A DNA stretch of 35,453 nucleotides from an uncultured Christensenellaceae bacterium (lineage in GTDB: Bacteria; Bacillota; Clostridia; Christensenellales; Borkfalkiaceae): the NCBI GenBank assembly GCA_910587365.1, contig CAJUKJ010000014.1, positions 1 through 35,453 of the forward strand, read 5' to 3'. The position numbers and the translations under genes were made by a program. Numbering within the stretch: the first letter of the stretch is position 1; each line of letters starts with the position of its first letter. Under the pieces are notes generated by a model, which did no database searches, was not told the origin of the DNA, and saw only the letters and a list, made by a program, of their open reading frames with translations. Below are positions 16,826 through 27,000 of this stretch, piece by piece.

Positions 16826-19492
16826 TTATTTAACGTAATTAAGCTTCCATATATCGCTAATAGGTCCGTCGTAAGCCGACGCAGACTGATTTATCGTGCT
16901 TGCGTCAAGAACCTCTAAGTTATAAACGCAAAGCTGTCTTCTCTGATAAGTGGGAAGCTCGACAGCAAGCTGCATTATAAGGTCAAGGCATTCGGCATAT
17001 ACGGGAATACGGTCCTCCTGTTCGAGATACGACCTACCCTCGTCAATCTTTAAGCTTAGCTGTTCTATTATTCCTCTTTCGCGGCTGAACTGCGTGTTGG
17101 ACGGTTTGAGAATTTCGGGATAGTTCCAGTTGTTGACGCTGGTTGCCTTACTGTCCTTATGATAAACCTGATAAGGGTCGGGGTCTATTGCCGACGACCA
17201 GGCTGCCGCCCATACGGCTAAGTTGCCCCTTGTCATATCCCTTAATGCCGTAGAAGAGTTTGAAACGCTTATATCAAAGCCTATGGTGTTGAGTCTGTCC
17301 CTTGCCATGTTAAACATCTGCAAAGCAGGGTGGTCGGACGAACTTCCTGCTATCGTAAAGGTAATTTTGAGTTTTTTACCGTTTTTAGCATATATACCGT
17401 CACTGCCTTTACGGTATCCTGCCTTTTCAACAAGGTCTATTATTTCCTGATCATTGGTCGTATACTTCGTCGGTTGGTAATCCTCTGCGGCATTGGGGTA
17501 TGCCCAGGATTCCTTAGTCATCGGACGGTTTATAGGCTCTGCAAGTCCCTTATAATAATTCTGCATAATAAGATTGGTATTCATGGCTTTCATAATAGCC
17601 TGTCTTACCTCTAATTCGGGAACAAATTTGGGGTTAATACCTACGTAGCCGTAGCCGCCTTCTCTATATTGGATATCTTTAAGGTGTTTTGTTTGGGTTA
17701 CTGTATTTAAATTTTCGTTTATTGCATTGGGCGTTCCGTAATCGAGATCTTTTGATACAAGAAGCGACATAATTCTGTCGTCGCTTGTAACGTGATATCT
17801 CAAAAACTTGATTTTAGCGTTTTCGATACCCGTACCCATAGTTTCAAAGTAAGCGTTACGCTCGTAAAAAACGGTGTTGTTTGTATAGAATTCGTTTCTG
17901 TCCGTTGCCGTGCCGCCGTATTGAGTAGAAGCCATATAGGGACCCGCACCTACGGGAAGACCGTTCTTTTTAGTGGAGTTCAATACGTCGGAAAAGAAAG
18001 TACTGTTGCCGACCTGCACGCCAAACTCTTTGTTTTCGGTGTCTTCCATAGCGGCTTTGACGTAATCTTTCTTTTCGCCCGTTACGGGATTGGTCCATTC
18101 GCCGGAATAGTAATGCAAAGGCGAAACGGAAAAAGCGAGGTTGTATATAGCCTTGGGGTCTATACCGTTTATAACTACTTTAAGGACGGAATAGTTTTCG
18201 CCGTCGTTGAACGTTTCTCCCGTCATCTTCCAGCCCTTGTTGGAAGCTTTAAGCTCTGCGCCCGTAGCTTTATAGGTGGTTATACCCGAAATGCTATCTA
18301 CTTTAATGCCCTGTTCCCTTAAGTCGTTATAGTATTTCGTACGTTCCTGAGCGGCAAATTCCTGCATTGCAGAGGTTGCGGTAGCCCAGTATTGAAGCAC
18401 GTTGCCTATCTGGCTCTTTTCGGTAAAGTTTTCGTAAACTACTTCGAGGCAATACTCTTTTTGAAGCTGTAAAAGCGCGTACTCGGTTGTGCAGTTATGC
18501 TCGGTAGCGTAAGCAGAAACCTTATCGTCGGTTGTAGCCGCGTTGAGTAAATCGATATAGTCCTGAAGATGAATTTCTCCCGTTGCACCCGTTACGTTGT
18601 TTGCACCCGCAACGTTGGGTTCAAGCGTGGTAACGAATTTACCGTTTGCATCCTTAATCTGCTCCGCGCTGTTTGTGGTTGTATTAAGACGGGTCTGAAC
18701 CCAGGCGATACCCTCGTTAAAGAGGTAAGCCTGCCATGCCGCGGTAAAGTTGTACTCCTTGAAGTCGTCAGCCCAGGAAGATTCGATGCTGGTCCAATCA
18801 GATTCGATTTCTTCACGGAAAAGCTTTTTAGTGGTTTCAAGGTCGGCTTTTATCTGCGCGTCGGTAGGTTCTATCTCGTTGGAAGGGCTGTTGTCCAACC
18901 AATCCAATATAGCGTAAACCCTTTCGAGCGCGGCTGAATTGAAGGTTGCGGAAACGTCGCTGTCCGACTCGTCGGTAAGCGTAGGGTCCTGCGCACGGTA
19001 TGCGTTAAGTCCCTGTATATCGGTTGAATAAATCGTTAAAGAACCTGTATACGCAACGTCGAGATAGACGTAAAGGTTGAACAAAACGTCTTTTATGGTA
19101 AGGTCAACGCCGTCGCTGAACTTTATTCCGTTTTTAATTACAATTTCGTACTCCGTTCTTCCGTCCGCGGTGCCGCTGGCGGTAATGTTGCCGCCGCTTT
19201 TCTTATCGTACATAGTAGTCGCATAGTTAAGCGCAACTGAAGCTTCGTTTTGACCGCAGATTAAGTTACCCTTAGCGTCGTTGGTAAACATTCCGACCTG
19301 GGTCATACCCAAAACGTCGCCGTCGGTCATAGAAGTATAGGTGTAAGGGTTGAAGTTGCCGTCCAAAGCAGCCGTTGCAAGTTGCAAGGGACGGGATTCG
19401 GGGTCAAGTCCGCTCTTTTTGCAACCCGCTGCGGGAAGAACTAAGCAACAGCAAAGCCCCGCACATGCGACAGTTTTTAAAATTTTCCTCAT
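16826..19492 (-). CDS. oppA: Oligopeptide-binding lipoprotein OppA, enlarged
   Basis: Solute-binding lipoprotein of the SBP_bac_5 family, 888 aa against the usual 530-620. Lipobox PAAGC gives Cys24. The N-terminal lobe starts LATAALDGNFNPYTYTSM and includes ikngIKFSDG and the LFNLYVYLD stretch. An extra Glu/Lys/Gln-rich, mostly helical block of about 250-270 residues follows (roughly 165-430). Canonical family features resume with IYNLAFSVSPLHYYSG and LPVGAGPYM. It captures peptides outside the membrane for OppBC. The ribosome binding site GGAGG is strong. The neighbouring protease suggests substrates made by local proteolysis (inference). Confidence 0.94.
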   Translation of the reverse strand: MRKILKTVACAGLCCCLVLPAAGCKKSGLDPESRPLQLATAALDGNFNPYTYTSMTDGDVLGMTQVGMFTNDAKGNLICGQNEASVALNYATTMYDKKSGGNITASGTADGRTEYEIVIKNGIKFSDGVDLTIKDVLFNLYVYLDVAYTGSLTIYSTDIQGLNAYRAQDPTLTDESDSDVSATFNSAALERVYAILDWLDNSPSNEIEPTDAQIKADLETTKKLFREEIESDWTSIESSWADDFKEYNFTAAWQAYLFNEGIAWVQTRLNTTTNSAEQIKDANGKFVTTLEPNVAGANNVTGATGEIHLQDYIDLLNAATTDDKVSAYATEHNCTTEYALLQLQKEYCLEVVYENFTEKSQIGNVLQYWATATSAMQEFAAQERTKYYNDLREQGIKVDSISGITTYKATGAELKASNKGWKMTGETFNDGENYSVLKVVINGIDPKAIYNLAFSVSPLHYYSGEWTNPVTGEKKDYVKAAMEDTENKEFGVQVGNSTFFSDVLNSTKKNGLPVGAGPYMASTQYGGTATDRNEFYTNNTVFYERNAYFETMGTGIENAKIKFLRYHVTSDDRIMSLLVSKDLDYGTPNAINENLNTVTQTKHLKDIQYREGGYGYVGINPKFVPELEVRQAIMKAMNTNLIMQNYYKGLAEPINRPMTKESWAYPNAAEDYQPTKYTTNDQEIIDLVEKAGYRKGSDGIYAKNGKKLKITFTIAGSSSDHPALQMFNMARDRLNTIGFDISVSNSSTALRDMTRGNLAVWAAAWSSAIDPDPYQVYHKDSKATSVNNWNYPEILKPSNTQFSRERGIIEQLSLKIDEGRSYLEQEDRIPVYAECLDLIMQLAVELPTYQRRQLCVYNLEVLDASTINQSASAYDGPISDIWKLNYVK

Positions 19493-19516
19493 AATATGTC
19501 TGCCTCCAGATTATTT

Positions 19517-21004
19517 TTATTGTCCAACGGAAACGAGAGTTTCCGTGTCTGTTCTGTTAACTTTTACTTTAAGCGAATATCCGTTTACCGTAACGCCGTA
19601 TTTTTGCATAAACGCCGCGTCGGTTTCAAGTCCGCCGAACATCCAGTTATCTGTGACGTATTCGATTACGTTTATCTTTTGCTGTCCATCCACCACTTCG
19701 GTAGTGTACCTGCATAGATTTTCAATCGCACTCTGCTTGCTTGCGTCCCTGAACGTAAGATTTACGTTGTTAAATACCACGCCGTTTAGCTGCGCGCCTT
19801 CTTCTATTCCGCCACAGACGAGGTAAACACCTCTTACTATCACGTTGTTGGTAGTTTCCAAAGTGGCGTTTACGTTTTCAAACGTAATATTGTTAATCTT
19901 CGCCTCCTTAGAAAGTCTGCCGAGCATCGAAACGTTAGCACCCATACCTATGCCTGTTGCGCTGAAATTAAGATTTCTGATTACGTGTCCGTTACCCTCG
20001 ATAGTAGAGTTGAATGTGCCGTTTATGGGAGCCAACGTGTTTGCCGAACAATCTATATCGTTAAGCAAGTAATACTTTGAACCCGAACTCAAATCGGCAA
20101 ACATCGACGTAACGTCCAAAGGCGTTTTTACTATACTCCACAAGCCTTCGACGTACTGCGCATACACCTTTACGTGTTCGCGTCCGGCGGGCTTTTGCAC
20201 TCTTTCGATAAGCTCGGTGCAGTTTTCGTCTGCAAACGCCTGGATGTACGTAGCGTCCGTTGCAGCTTGCGGCTGGTTTGCCGCACTGTTTAGAGAAACA
20301 GAGTTAGCGTTACCGAACGGCAGTCTGTGAACAACTTCGCCCTTTTTATAGGTTGTGCCGTCAATCGTTACCGAAACTTCGTTTGCAACCACAAATTCCA
20401 CTCGCGAATCTTCAAGCCATTCGGCTACGAAGTGCCATTTGTCGTCCGCGCCGAGTTTTTTGGAAAAGTCTACCCTTTCCCCGGAAGACTTCGCGTTAAT
20501 AGTTTCGTAGCTTCTGAACACAAGCTCGCCCGATTGGGTATCGAAGCCTACAAGCGGATTGCCATAGCCGTCTTTGGGAATTTCGGTTTTATTCAGCTCC
20601 TCTTCGGTAAAGACGTGCATATGCAGCTCGCCCCCCTTTCCGAGATTATCGATAAAGACGGGATTGCCGTTATCGTCAAGCTCGACGTAATACCAGCCGT
20701 CGAGGATATAACTGCTGTAATCGACGTACACGTTAGAGGGGTCGCCTGCACCGTGGTATCCCTTCTGCTTCATATCGATAGCGGGCGAACCTTCTCTGAA
20801 ATATATATTCCTTGTTTTAAAATTGTTATCGAACTTGCAATTCTCATCGCCATTTGCGTAATACATTACGTTAGCAGTCATCTGGTTCTTGTCCAAAATA
20901 TCCTGCGCGGTGTCGCCCCCGACTTTGCAGCCCGCAAATGCTAACATTGCGGCTGCAAACAGGGTAATTAACGCTATCAGTAAATTTAATCGCTTGCCAC
21001 TCAT
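19517..21004 (-). CDS. GLUG-like repeat surface lipoprotein between subtilase and OppA
   Basis: Lipoprotein of 495 aa, function unknown. Lipobox AFAGC gives Cys26. Residues 60-290 contain repeated GWY and aromatic beta motifs (YILDGWYYVELDD, WHFVAEWL) resembling Listeria/Bacteroides-type B repeats. The C-terminal part is a GLUG-like beta-helix: YYLLNDIDCSANTLAPINGT, STIEGNGHVIRNLNFS, NNITFENV. The same N-x-I-D...FxGxxxGNGxxIxN pattern occurs in the 1496-aa lipoprotein at the start of the operon. The ATG directly follows the subtilase stop codon (TAA ATG), with CGGAGAAA inside the last subtilase codons, so translation is coupled. A role in binding substrate or matrix next to the protease is plausible. 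Confidence 0.85.
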   Translation of the reverse strand: MSGKRLNLLIALITLFAAAMLAFAGCKVGGDTAQDILDKNQMTANVMYYANGDENCKFDNNFKTRNIYFREGSPAIDMKQKGYHGAGDPSNVYVDYSSYILDGWYYVELDDNGNPVFIDNLGKGGELHMHVFTEEELNKTEIPKDGYGNPLVGFDTQSGELVFRSYETINAKSSGERVDFSKKLGADDKWHFVAEWLEDSRVEFVVANEVSVTIDGTTYKKGEVVHRLPFGNANSVSLNSAANQPQAATDATYIQAFADENCTELIERVQKPAGREHVKVYAQYVEGLWSIVKTPLDVTSMFADLSSGSKYYLLNDIDCSANTLAPINGTFNSTIEGNGHVIRNLNFSATGIGMGANVSMLGRLSKEAKINNITFENVNATLETTNNVIVRGVYLVCGGIEEGAQLNGVVFNNVNLTFRDASKQSAIENLCRYTTEVVDGQQKINVIEYVTDNWMFGGLETDAAFMQKYGVTVNGYSLKVKVNRTDTETLVSVGQ

Positions 21005-24000
21005 TTAAATTTCTCCGGAATTTCCGTCTTTGGTTTTTTTCTTGCTTTTGACTATTAATACAACCGCTACGGCTATTGCCGCCGCGCCTACTACTCCGAG
21101 TATGGGTCCGTAAATTACTGCGGGGTTAAGCTTATCGCCTCCGACGTTACCGTCGCCTTCGGTTACCGTAACGCCTATACGGATGGTCTTTCCGTAGCCG
21201 ATAAACACAACCTCTACGTCAAGTTCTTCAAGCGGTCTGTCATAACCTTCGGCAAACGATATCTGCGATAAATCCGCAATTTCAGTGGAGTAATCATCGT
21301 AGGTTACGACAAGTTCAAGACCTGTCATATCGAATTTTTCGCCCGCCTTGTATTCCGACCTGTGAGTACTTTCGGAGCTTACCGTGACGTTTGCGACGGA
21401 AACGGCTATACCGAATTTCGCTTTAACGGGTTTGAGTGCGGTTTCTATTGCAAACAGTTTGTTAATATTCTCTTCGCCGACGAAGTCGCGCTGAACCTGG
21501 CTGCTTATATTGTTATAAAGTCTGTGCGCTTTCTTGACATCTTCAGAGAAAGCTTTTATCTTAGCTTTATTTTCCTCGTTGACAGTAAGCGAAGCCCAGG
21601 TGCTTACTTCCAAATCCGAAGCAAAGCCTTCAATCATTTCTTTCAGGGTGCGGGTTTCGTCTTCGGGCATTTCCGCAAGCTGCGCCTTCTGTCCGAAATA
21701 CAGTCCGTAAACGTAATCTTCGTACCCTACGCCGTTTGCGGGATAGTTGATTTTAAGGGTGCTTTTGACTATGTTAGAGTTAACGCTAGTAAACTGTAAA
21801 AAATCGCTTTCAAAATTCTGGTAGAACAGCGAGTAATAGTTGACATTCGTACCGTCGGAAGTCTGCATATTAATATCGTAATATTCTATAAGCAGGGTAG
21901 GCGCGGTTATTGCGTGGAACGTATATTCCTTTATTCCGCTGCCGTAGAACGCCGCGTGTCCTATTGTTTTTACGCTGTAAGGAATTACGACCGAGCTTAC
22001 GGGACCGCCCGTTCCGTCGGACGACCTTAAATTAGCAAATGCGTTGGCAAGGATAGAAACAGTTCCTTCCTTTATAGTGTAAGTTTCGGCGGTTCTTGCG
22101 GAAGGATAAGCAGTAAGCTCGTACTGCGTCTTACCCGTTTTACCGTCTATGATGTTGCGGTAAAGCACGCCGTCTTCCGAGAAGTAGTTCGCATTGCCGC
22201 CCGCAACCGTAATTGACGTCAGGCGCGATGAATTGCTGAATGCACCCGAGCCGACGTATTCCAACGACGCGGGAAGGGCTATCGTAGCTTCGCTTCCGCC
22301 TGCGAACGCGCTGTTGCCTATGCTTACAGCCGCAGGAACGTTTACAACCGTATACGACCTTCCGGAATCTGTAATATAGAACGCCGAATTACCGATATAT
22401 AACGCGGAAGTAAGGTCAAGCCTTGAAAGGTTGCTGCAATCTGCAAACGCCGCATCTCCGATATAAGTTACTTTGTCGAGTCCCGTTACGGTCTGTAACG
22501 AAGAACATCCCGCAAATGCGTTGTCGCCGATAACTGTAATATTTTTAAGGTTTACGTTGACAAGCTGCGCACATTGTGCAAAGACTCCGCTGCCGAGAAC
22601 GGACATCTTATCTCCGAGCGTTACCGAAGTAAGCACATTGGTCTGTGGAACGTAGTTGCCGTCAGTATCTGTTCCTTTGTAACCGACGAAGAACGTGTTT
22701 GTACCCGTCGCCGTAGCGTTTGCCCCGAACGATACTTCGCTGAGAGCTATACAGCCGTAGAACGTGCTGGCACCAAGACTTGTGAGCGAGGGAAGCGTTA
22801 CCCTTTCGAGACGGTAGCAACCGCCGAATACGTAGCTGCCCATTACCGCCGCCCCGTCGGGAAGAGTGATTTGAGTAAGCGCGTTACAATCATAGAACGC
22901 GTTAGTGCCTATTTCTTCAAGCGCGCTACCCGATTCAAATATAACCGACGCGAGGGACATACTGCCCTGGAACGCGCTTTCGCCTAAGATGCGAACCTTA
23001 GCGGGTATGGTAACCGAGGTAATCGTTGTATCGTAGAATGCGTAATCTGGAATTTCGGTAATATTTTCCGAAAGGACTATACTTGTTGCGGCAAGGTGCG
23101 CAAACGCTCCTTCGCCTATTTTTTCTACGCTTGCGGGAATAACTATTAGTTCAGGCACACCGTCAGCAAACGTGCAATCCGAGAATGCGTATGCGCCTAT
23201 TTCCTTCGTACCCTCCCTTACCGCAAAATCCGCGGTAATTGTTTTAGGTGCGAATACGAGAGTGGTCCCCTTGTAAACCGCGCCGTCCGCCGTTCTTTCA
23301 TAACCGTCGGCTGCGGGCATCTTCAATACGCAGTTCGTACCTACGAACACGCTTTCGCCAAATACTACGCCGTCGTTTGATATCTCAAATTCTGCGAGTG
23401 ATACGCAGTTTTCAAACGCCCTGTCGCCTATGGATACAAGCTTCTGTCCGTTTAAACTTACTTCTTCAAGCAATCCGCAACCGAAAAACGCCCTGCTTCC
23501 AATTCTTACTTCAAGGCTTCTGCCCGCTTCAAGCGTTCCGCCAAACGTTACCTTTTTAAGCAACGTACAGCCGCTGAACGCGTTGTCCGAAACATTGGAG
23601 GTGTTTACGACTATTTCTTCAAGTCCCCTGCAATTGGCAAACATTCTGTCGCCCATATCGGTAAAGAATGCGGTTTTGACTTCCTTCAAAGCGGTACAGT
23701 TATTGAACACTCCCGTACCCGCCGTATGCAAGCCCGTTATATCCGCGCTTGTTAGCGAACGGCAATTGGAGAACGCATAATCGCCCATCGTTCCGATTTT
23801 ATGCATCATCACAACTTCTTTAAGCGAAGTACAGCCGCTGAACACGTACATATCGAGCGTGATGGTTTTACAGTTTGACAAATCAACTTTTTTAAGAGCC
23901 GTACATCCGTCGAAAGCGTACCGCATAATTATCGAGAGGTCGGCGATTGCAGGCGTCTTTGCCTCTTCGCTTATGAAGTATACATATTCGAGCGCGGTAC

Positions 24001-27000
24001 AGTTTCTGAAAGCCATTTCGCTTATCTGCGAAACCGTCTTTGGAATAATGATTGTTGTAATATTATCGTTATCGAGGAAAGCGTCTTCCCCTATAACCGT
24101 TATATTTCTGTCGTCGGGAATTTTTACAACCCCGCCCGTGCCGTGATAATCGACAAGCGTAGTACCTGAAACCGTGAAAGGATCCTGGACGTTTAAAATT
24201 ACCGTCGCACCTATACGCGAAGTCACGCCGTCCCTTACTATAAACGCGCTTATCGTGGCTATCCCCTCTTTATCAAGGGTTTTCACATTACCGTTTTGGT
24301 CAACCGTCGCAACGGTAGGGTCGGACGAAGACCATTCAAGTTGAAGACTTTCTACGGGATAATACCAGGGGTCGGATTCTATTTCAAGAGTGAAATTCTG
24401 TCCCGCGTTTACCTTGACGCTGCCCTGCGCCTTCTGCAAAGAATCCTGCGAGTTGGTTATTACACCGAACGACAGGCTGGGAACGGAAAGCTGGGTGTTA
24501 CCTTCAACGACGTGAACGGTTAACGTCCTTCTTACGTTGTCGGCACCCGTTACGGTAATCACGGAGTCGCCCTTCGCCGCACCGAAAATTTCGTTATCTT
24601 TAATTTTAACGTAGCTGTTACGGCTTGAAGACCAGGTAAAGTTTGAAAGGTTAGCCTCGCCTTCGTAGTCAAGTTTAAGCTTATAAGCTTCGTTAACGCT
24701 TATGGTAAGCTCCTTATTTCCTCTCGCATCGGTAGTTATTCTGCCGTCGTCGGAAAATTCAAACTGCGAGGGAAGGTTGGACGCTTTTGCAGACGAAAAG
24801 CCTATCTGGTAAACGTTGTGGTTTAACGCGTAGTCGTCAATTTGGACATAAAGTCTTCCGTTATACTTTTCGTAAATATCTGTTATATCGATTGAAACAG
24901 TGTTAATTCCGTTTTTAACCGAATTATAAATAGGGGTAATATAATTGGTTGCAAGATTTAGCGAAACCGACCCTTCGTCGTTCGTTCCGTCGCTCTCTGC
25001 GTAACAGAGAATAACCGACTGGGCGTAAGTGTTATCAAAGACGTCCAAATCGAGGTAAACGCTCTGTTTGTCCTTATTGCCTTCCTTATAGTCGTAATAT
25101 CTAATGCGTGATTCAACGAGAACGGGTGCCTCATAGTCCACGTAGAAATTCATTTCAAACGTGTTATCCTGCTTGGTTGGGTCGTTCAGGTCTTCGGCTT
25201 TTCTGTAAAAATGGAATTCGAGTCTGTACTGTCCGTTTGCGTCAAGTCCGAGTTCTTCGGGGCTGAGTTCGAGGTCAACGAGCGCGGGGATAGCACTTCC
25301 GCCGTTAGCCGTTGCCTTACCCATTCTGTAAAGACGCTTAGGCTCTCCCGTTTCGGGGTCGATAATTTCTATCTTTTCGCCCGTAGCAACGTTGTATAAA
25401 TCAACCGTTGCAAGCTCGACGTTTCTTAAAAGTCCCGCGTACAACGCCTTTATCGACGTTACAGTGTAATAATTCCTTGTGGAATCTATACCGTAATAGT
25501 CGTTGTATCTGGATACGGCTATATGCTCCTCGTCAACGTAAATCTGGTTTGCGTTTTCATCCTGGTTGAACATAAAGCTGCCGAGGGGAACGTAATATCT
25601 GTCGTTTGTATATGCACCGTAAGCCTGCGTTGCAAACACCTGCGCCTGAGGTCTGGTTTCGTCGGTATACGAAGCGTCCTGCTGGAATTCCGCTATCTGG
25701 AAAGCATTGTAGTCGAGAAGGGGCGCGTCGTCCCAGTCGCCGTAGAAGCCCATAAAGGGAAGCGATAAATCGCACTGTCCGGCGGTCTGTGATACGAGGT
25801 TAAGAAAGCCTTCGACGTACATACCGTTAACGAAGCTTTCGTTAAGGTATCTCTTTTCCGCGTCGGAAAGAGTGAGCGTTACGTTTATCCTCTTCTTCTC
25901 CCCTGCGTTTACGGTAAAGGTTCCGCCCTCTTCTACGGAGCTTCCGCCGACCTTCCATACGGGCGAGCCGCCGAGCATATACGCCTGTTCGGTTACCGCA
26001 AGACCGTCCGCGGAAAGCGTTTCCGTCATAAACAGGCTCTGCGTTTTAAATTCAAGTGCGGTGTTTCCCGTATTGTTTATATAAAATTCGAGTTCGTAAA
26101 CTCCCTTTTTCTGCTTATCGTCGCCGAGTTCTATCTTCGGGCGGTTATCCTCCGCACCGCGAAGCCCGTTTGCAAGGCTTGAATACTCCTCGCCCGATTT
26201 TTCTTCGGTATAGAGGTACGCATTTGTAGTGAACACGTTTGCAAGCGTTGCAAGACCCGCGCCCTGCTTTCTGGGCGAATACGGCAGTCCCTGCTGGTCG
26301 CGTACTATAATTGCCGTACTCATAGTCATCTGGTTGACGAGTCTGGTAAGCTCCTGCGGGGTAATATCGGGATTTTGAGCTTTGAGATAGCCTCTTAAAA
26401 GCGCGACGAAGCCCGCAAGGTTGGGCGAAGCCATCGAAGTTCCGCTCATTTCGGCGTAACCGCCTGATACCGTGGAAGTAATTTCACCGCCGTGGGAAGT
26501 GATTTCAGGCTTTAACTTCAAGTCGGGTGTTGCGCCCCAGCTTGAATAGTCGTTCATAAAAGGACCTGCCTGGTTTGAGGAGTCAACCTCTATATAGCCC
26601 TTTCTGCCCGTTGCCGCAGCCGTCATAGCGTTGCCTGCGTCGAGAGTAACCGAAACCGCAGGAATGGGATTGTCGATATCGCCGAGCGACATCCTTATAG
26701 TGCCTGCAACGTTGTTATAAATAATAACCGCGTCCGCACCCATACGCTCTGCAATTTCCACTTTGTCCTGGAAAGAGCTTGTCCCCCTCTTTATAAGCGC
26801 GATTACAGGTCCTTCGCTCTTGTCTGTAAGAAGTCCCCTGACAATCGCGTTATAGTCGGAAGCCTGGCCTATACCGGGAACGACAACGTATTTAAATTTA
26901 AACTTAGTCATATTTTCGACGTACCTGTCGCCGAGGAAGTCTTTATTTAAAACTCTGGCGCAGAAGTCGTAAGGGACGCTGTTTGCATTGTTTGAGTCAA

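Noticed and set aside
16826..19492. OppA considered as a nickel or heme binding protein of the same superfamily
   Set aside because: No metal or heme uptake gene is nearby; a full oppBCDF set and a protease follow and precede it. Substrate remains inferred, but peptides are the simplest reading.
21890..24112. Repetitive region considered as a CRISPR array or tandem DNA repeat
   Set aside because: The repetition is at protein level (LRR_5), lies in one uninterrupted frame and is divergent in DNA; there is no constant direct repeat with unique spacers.
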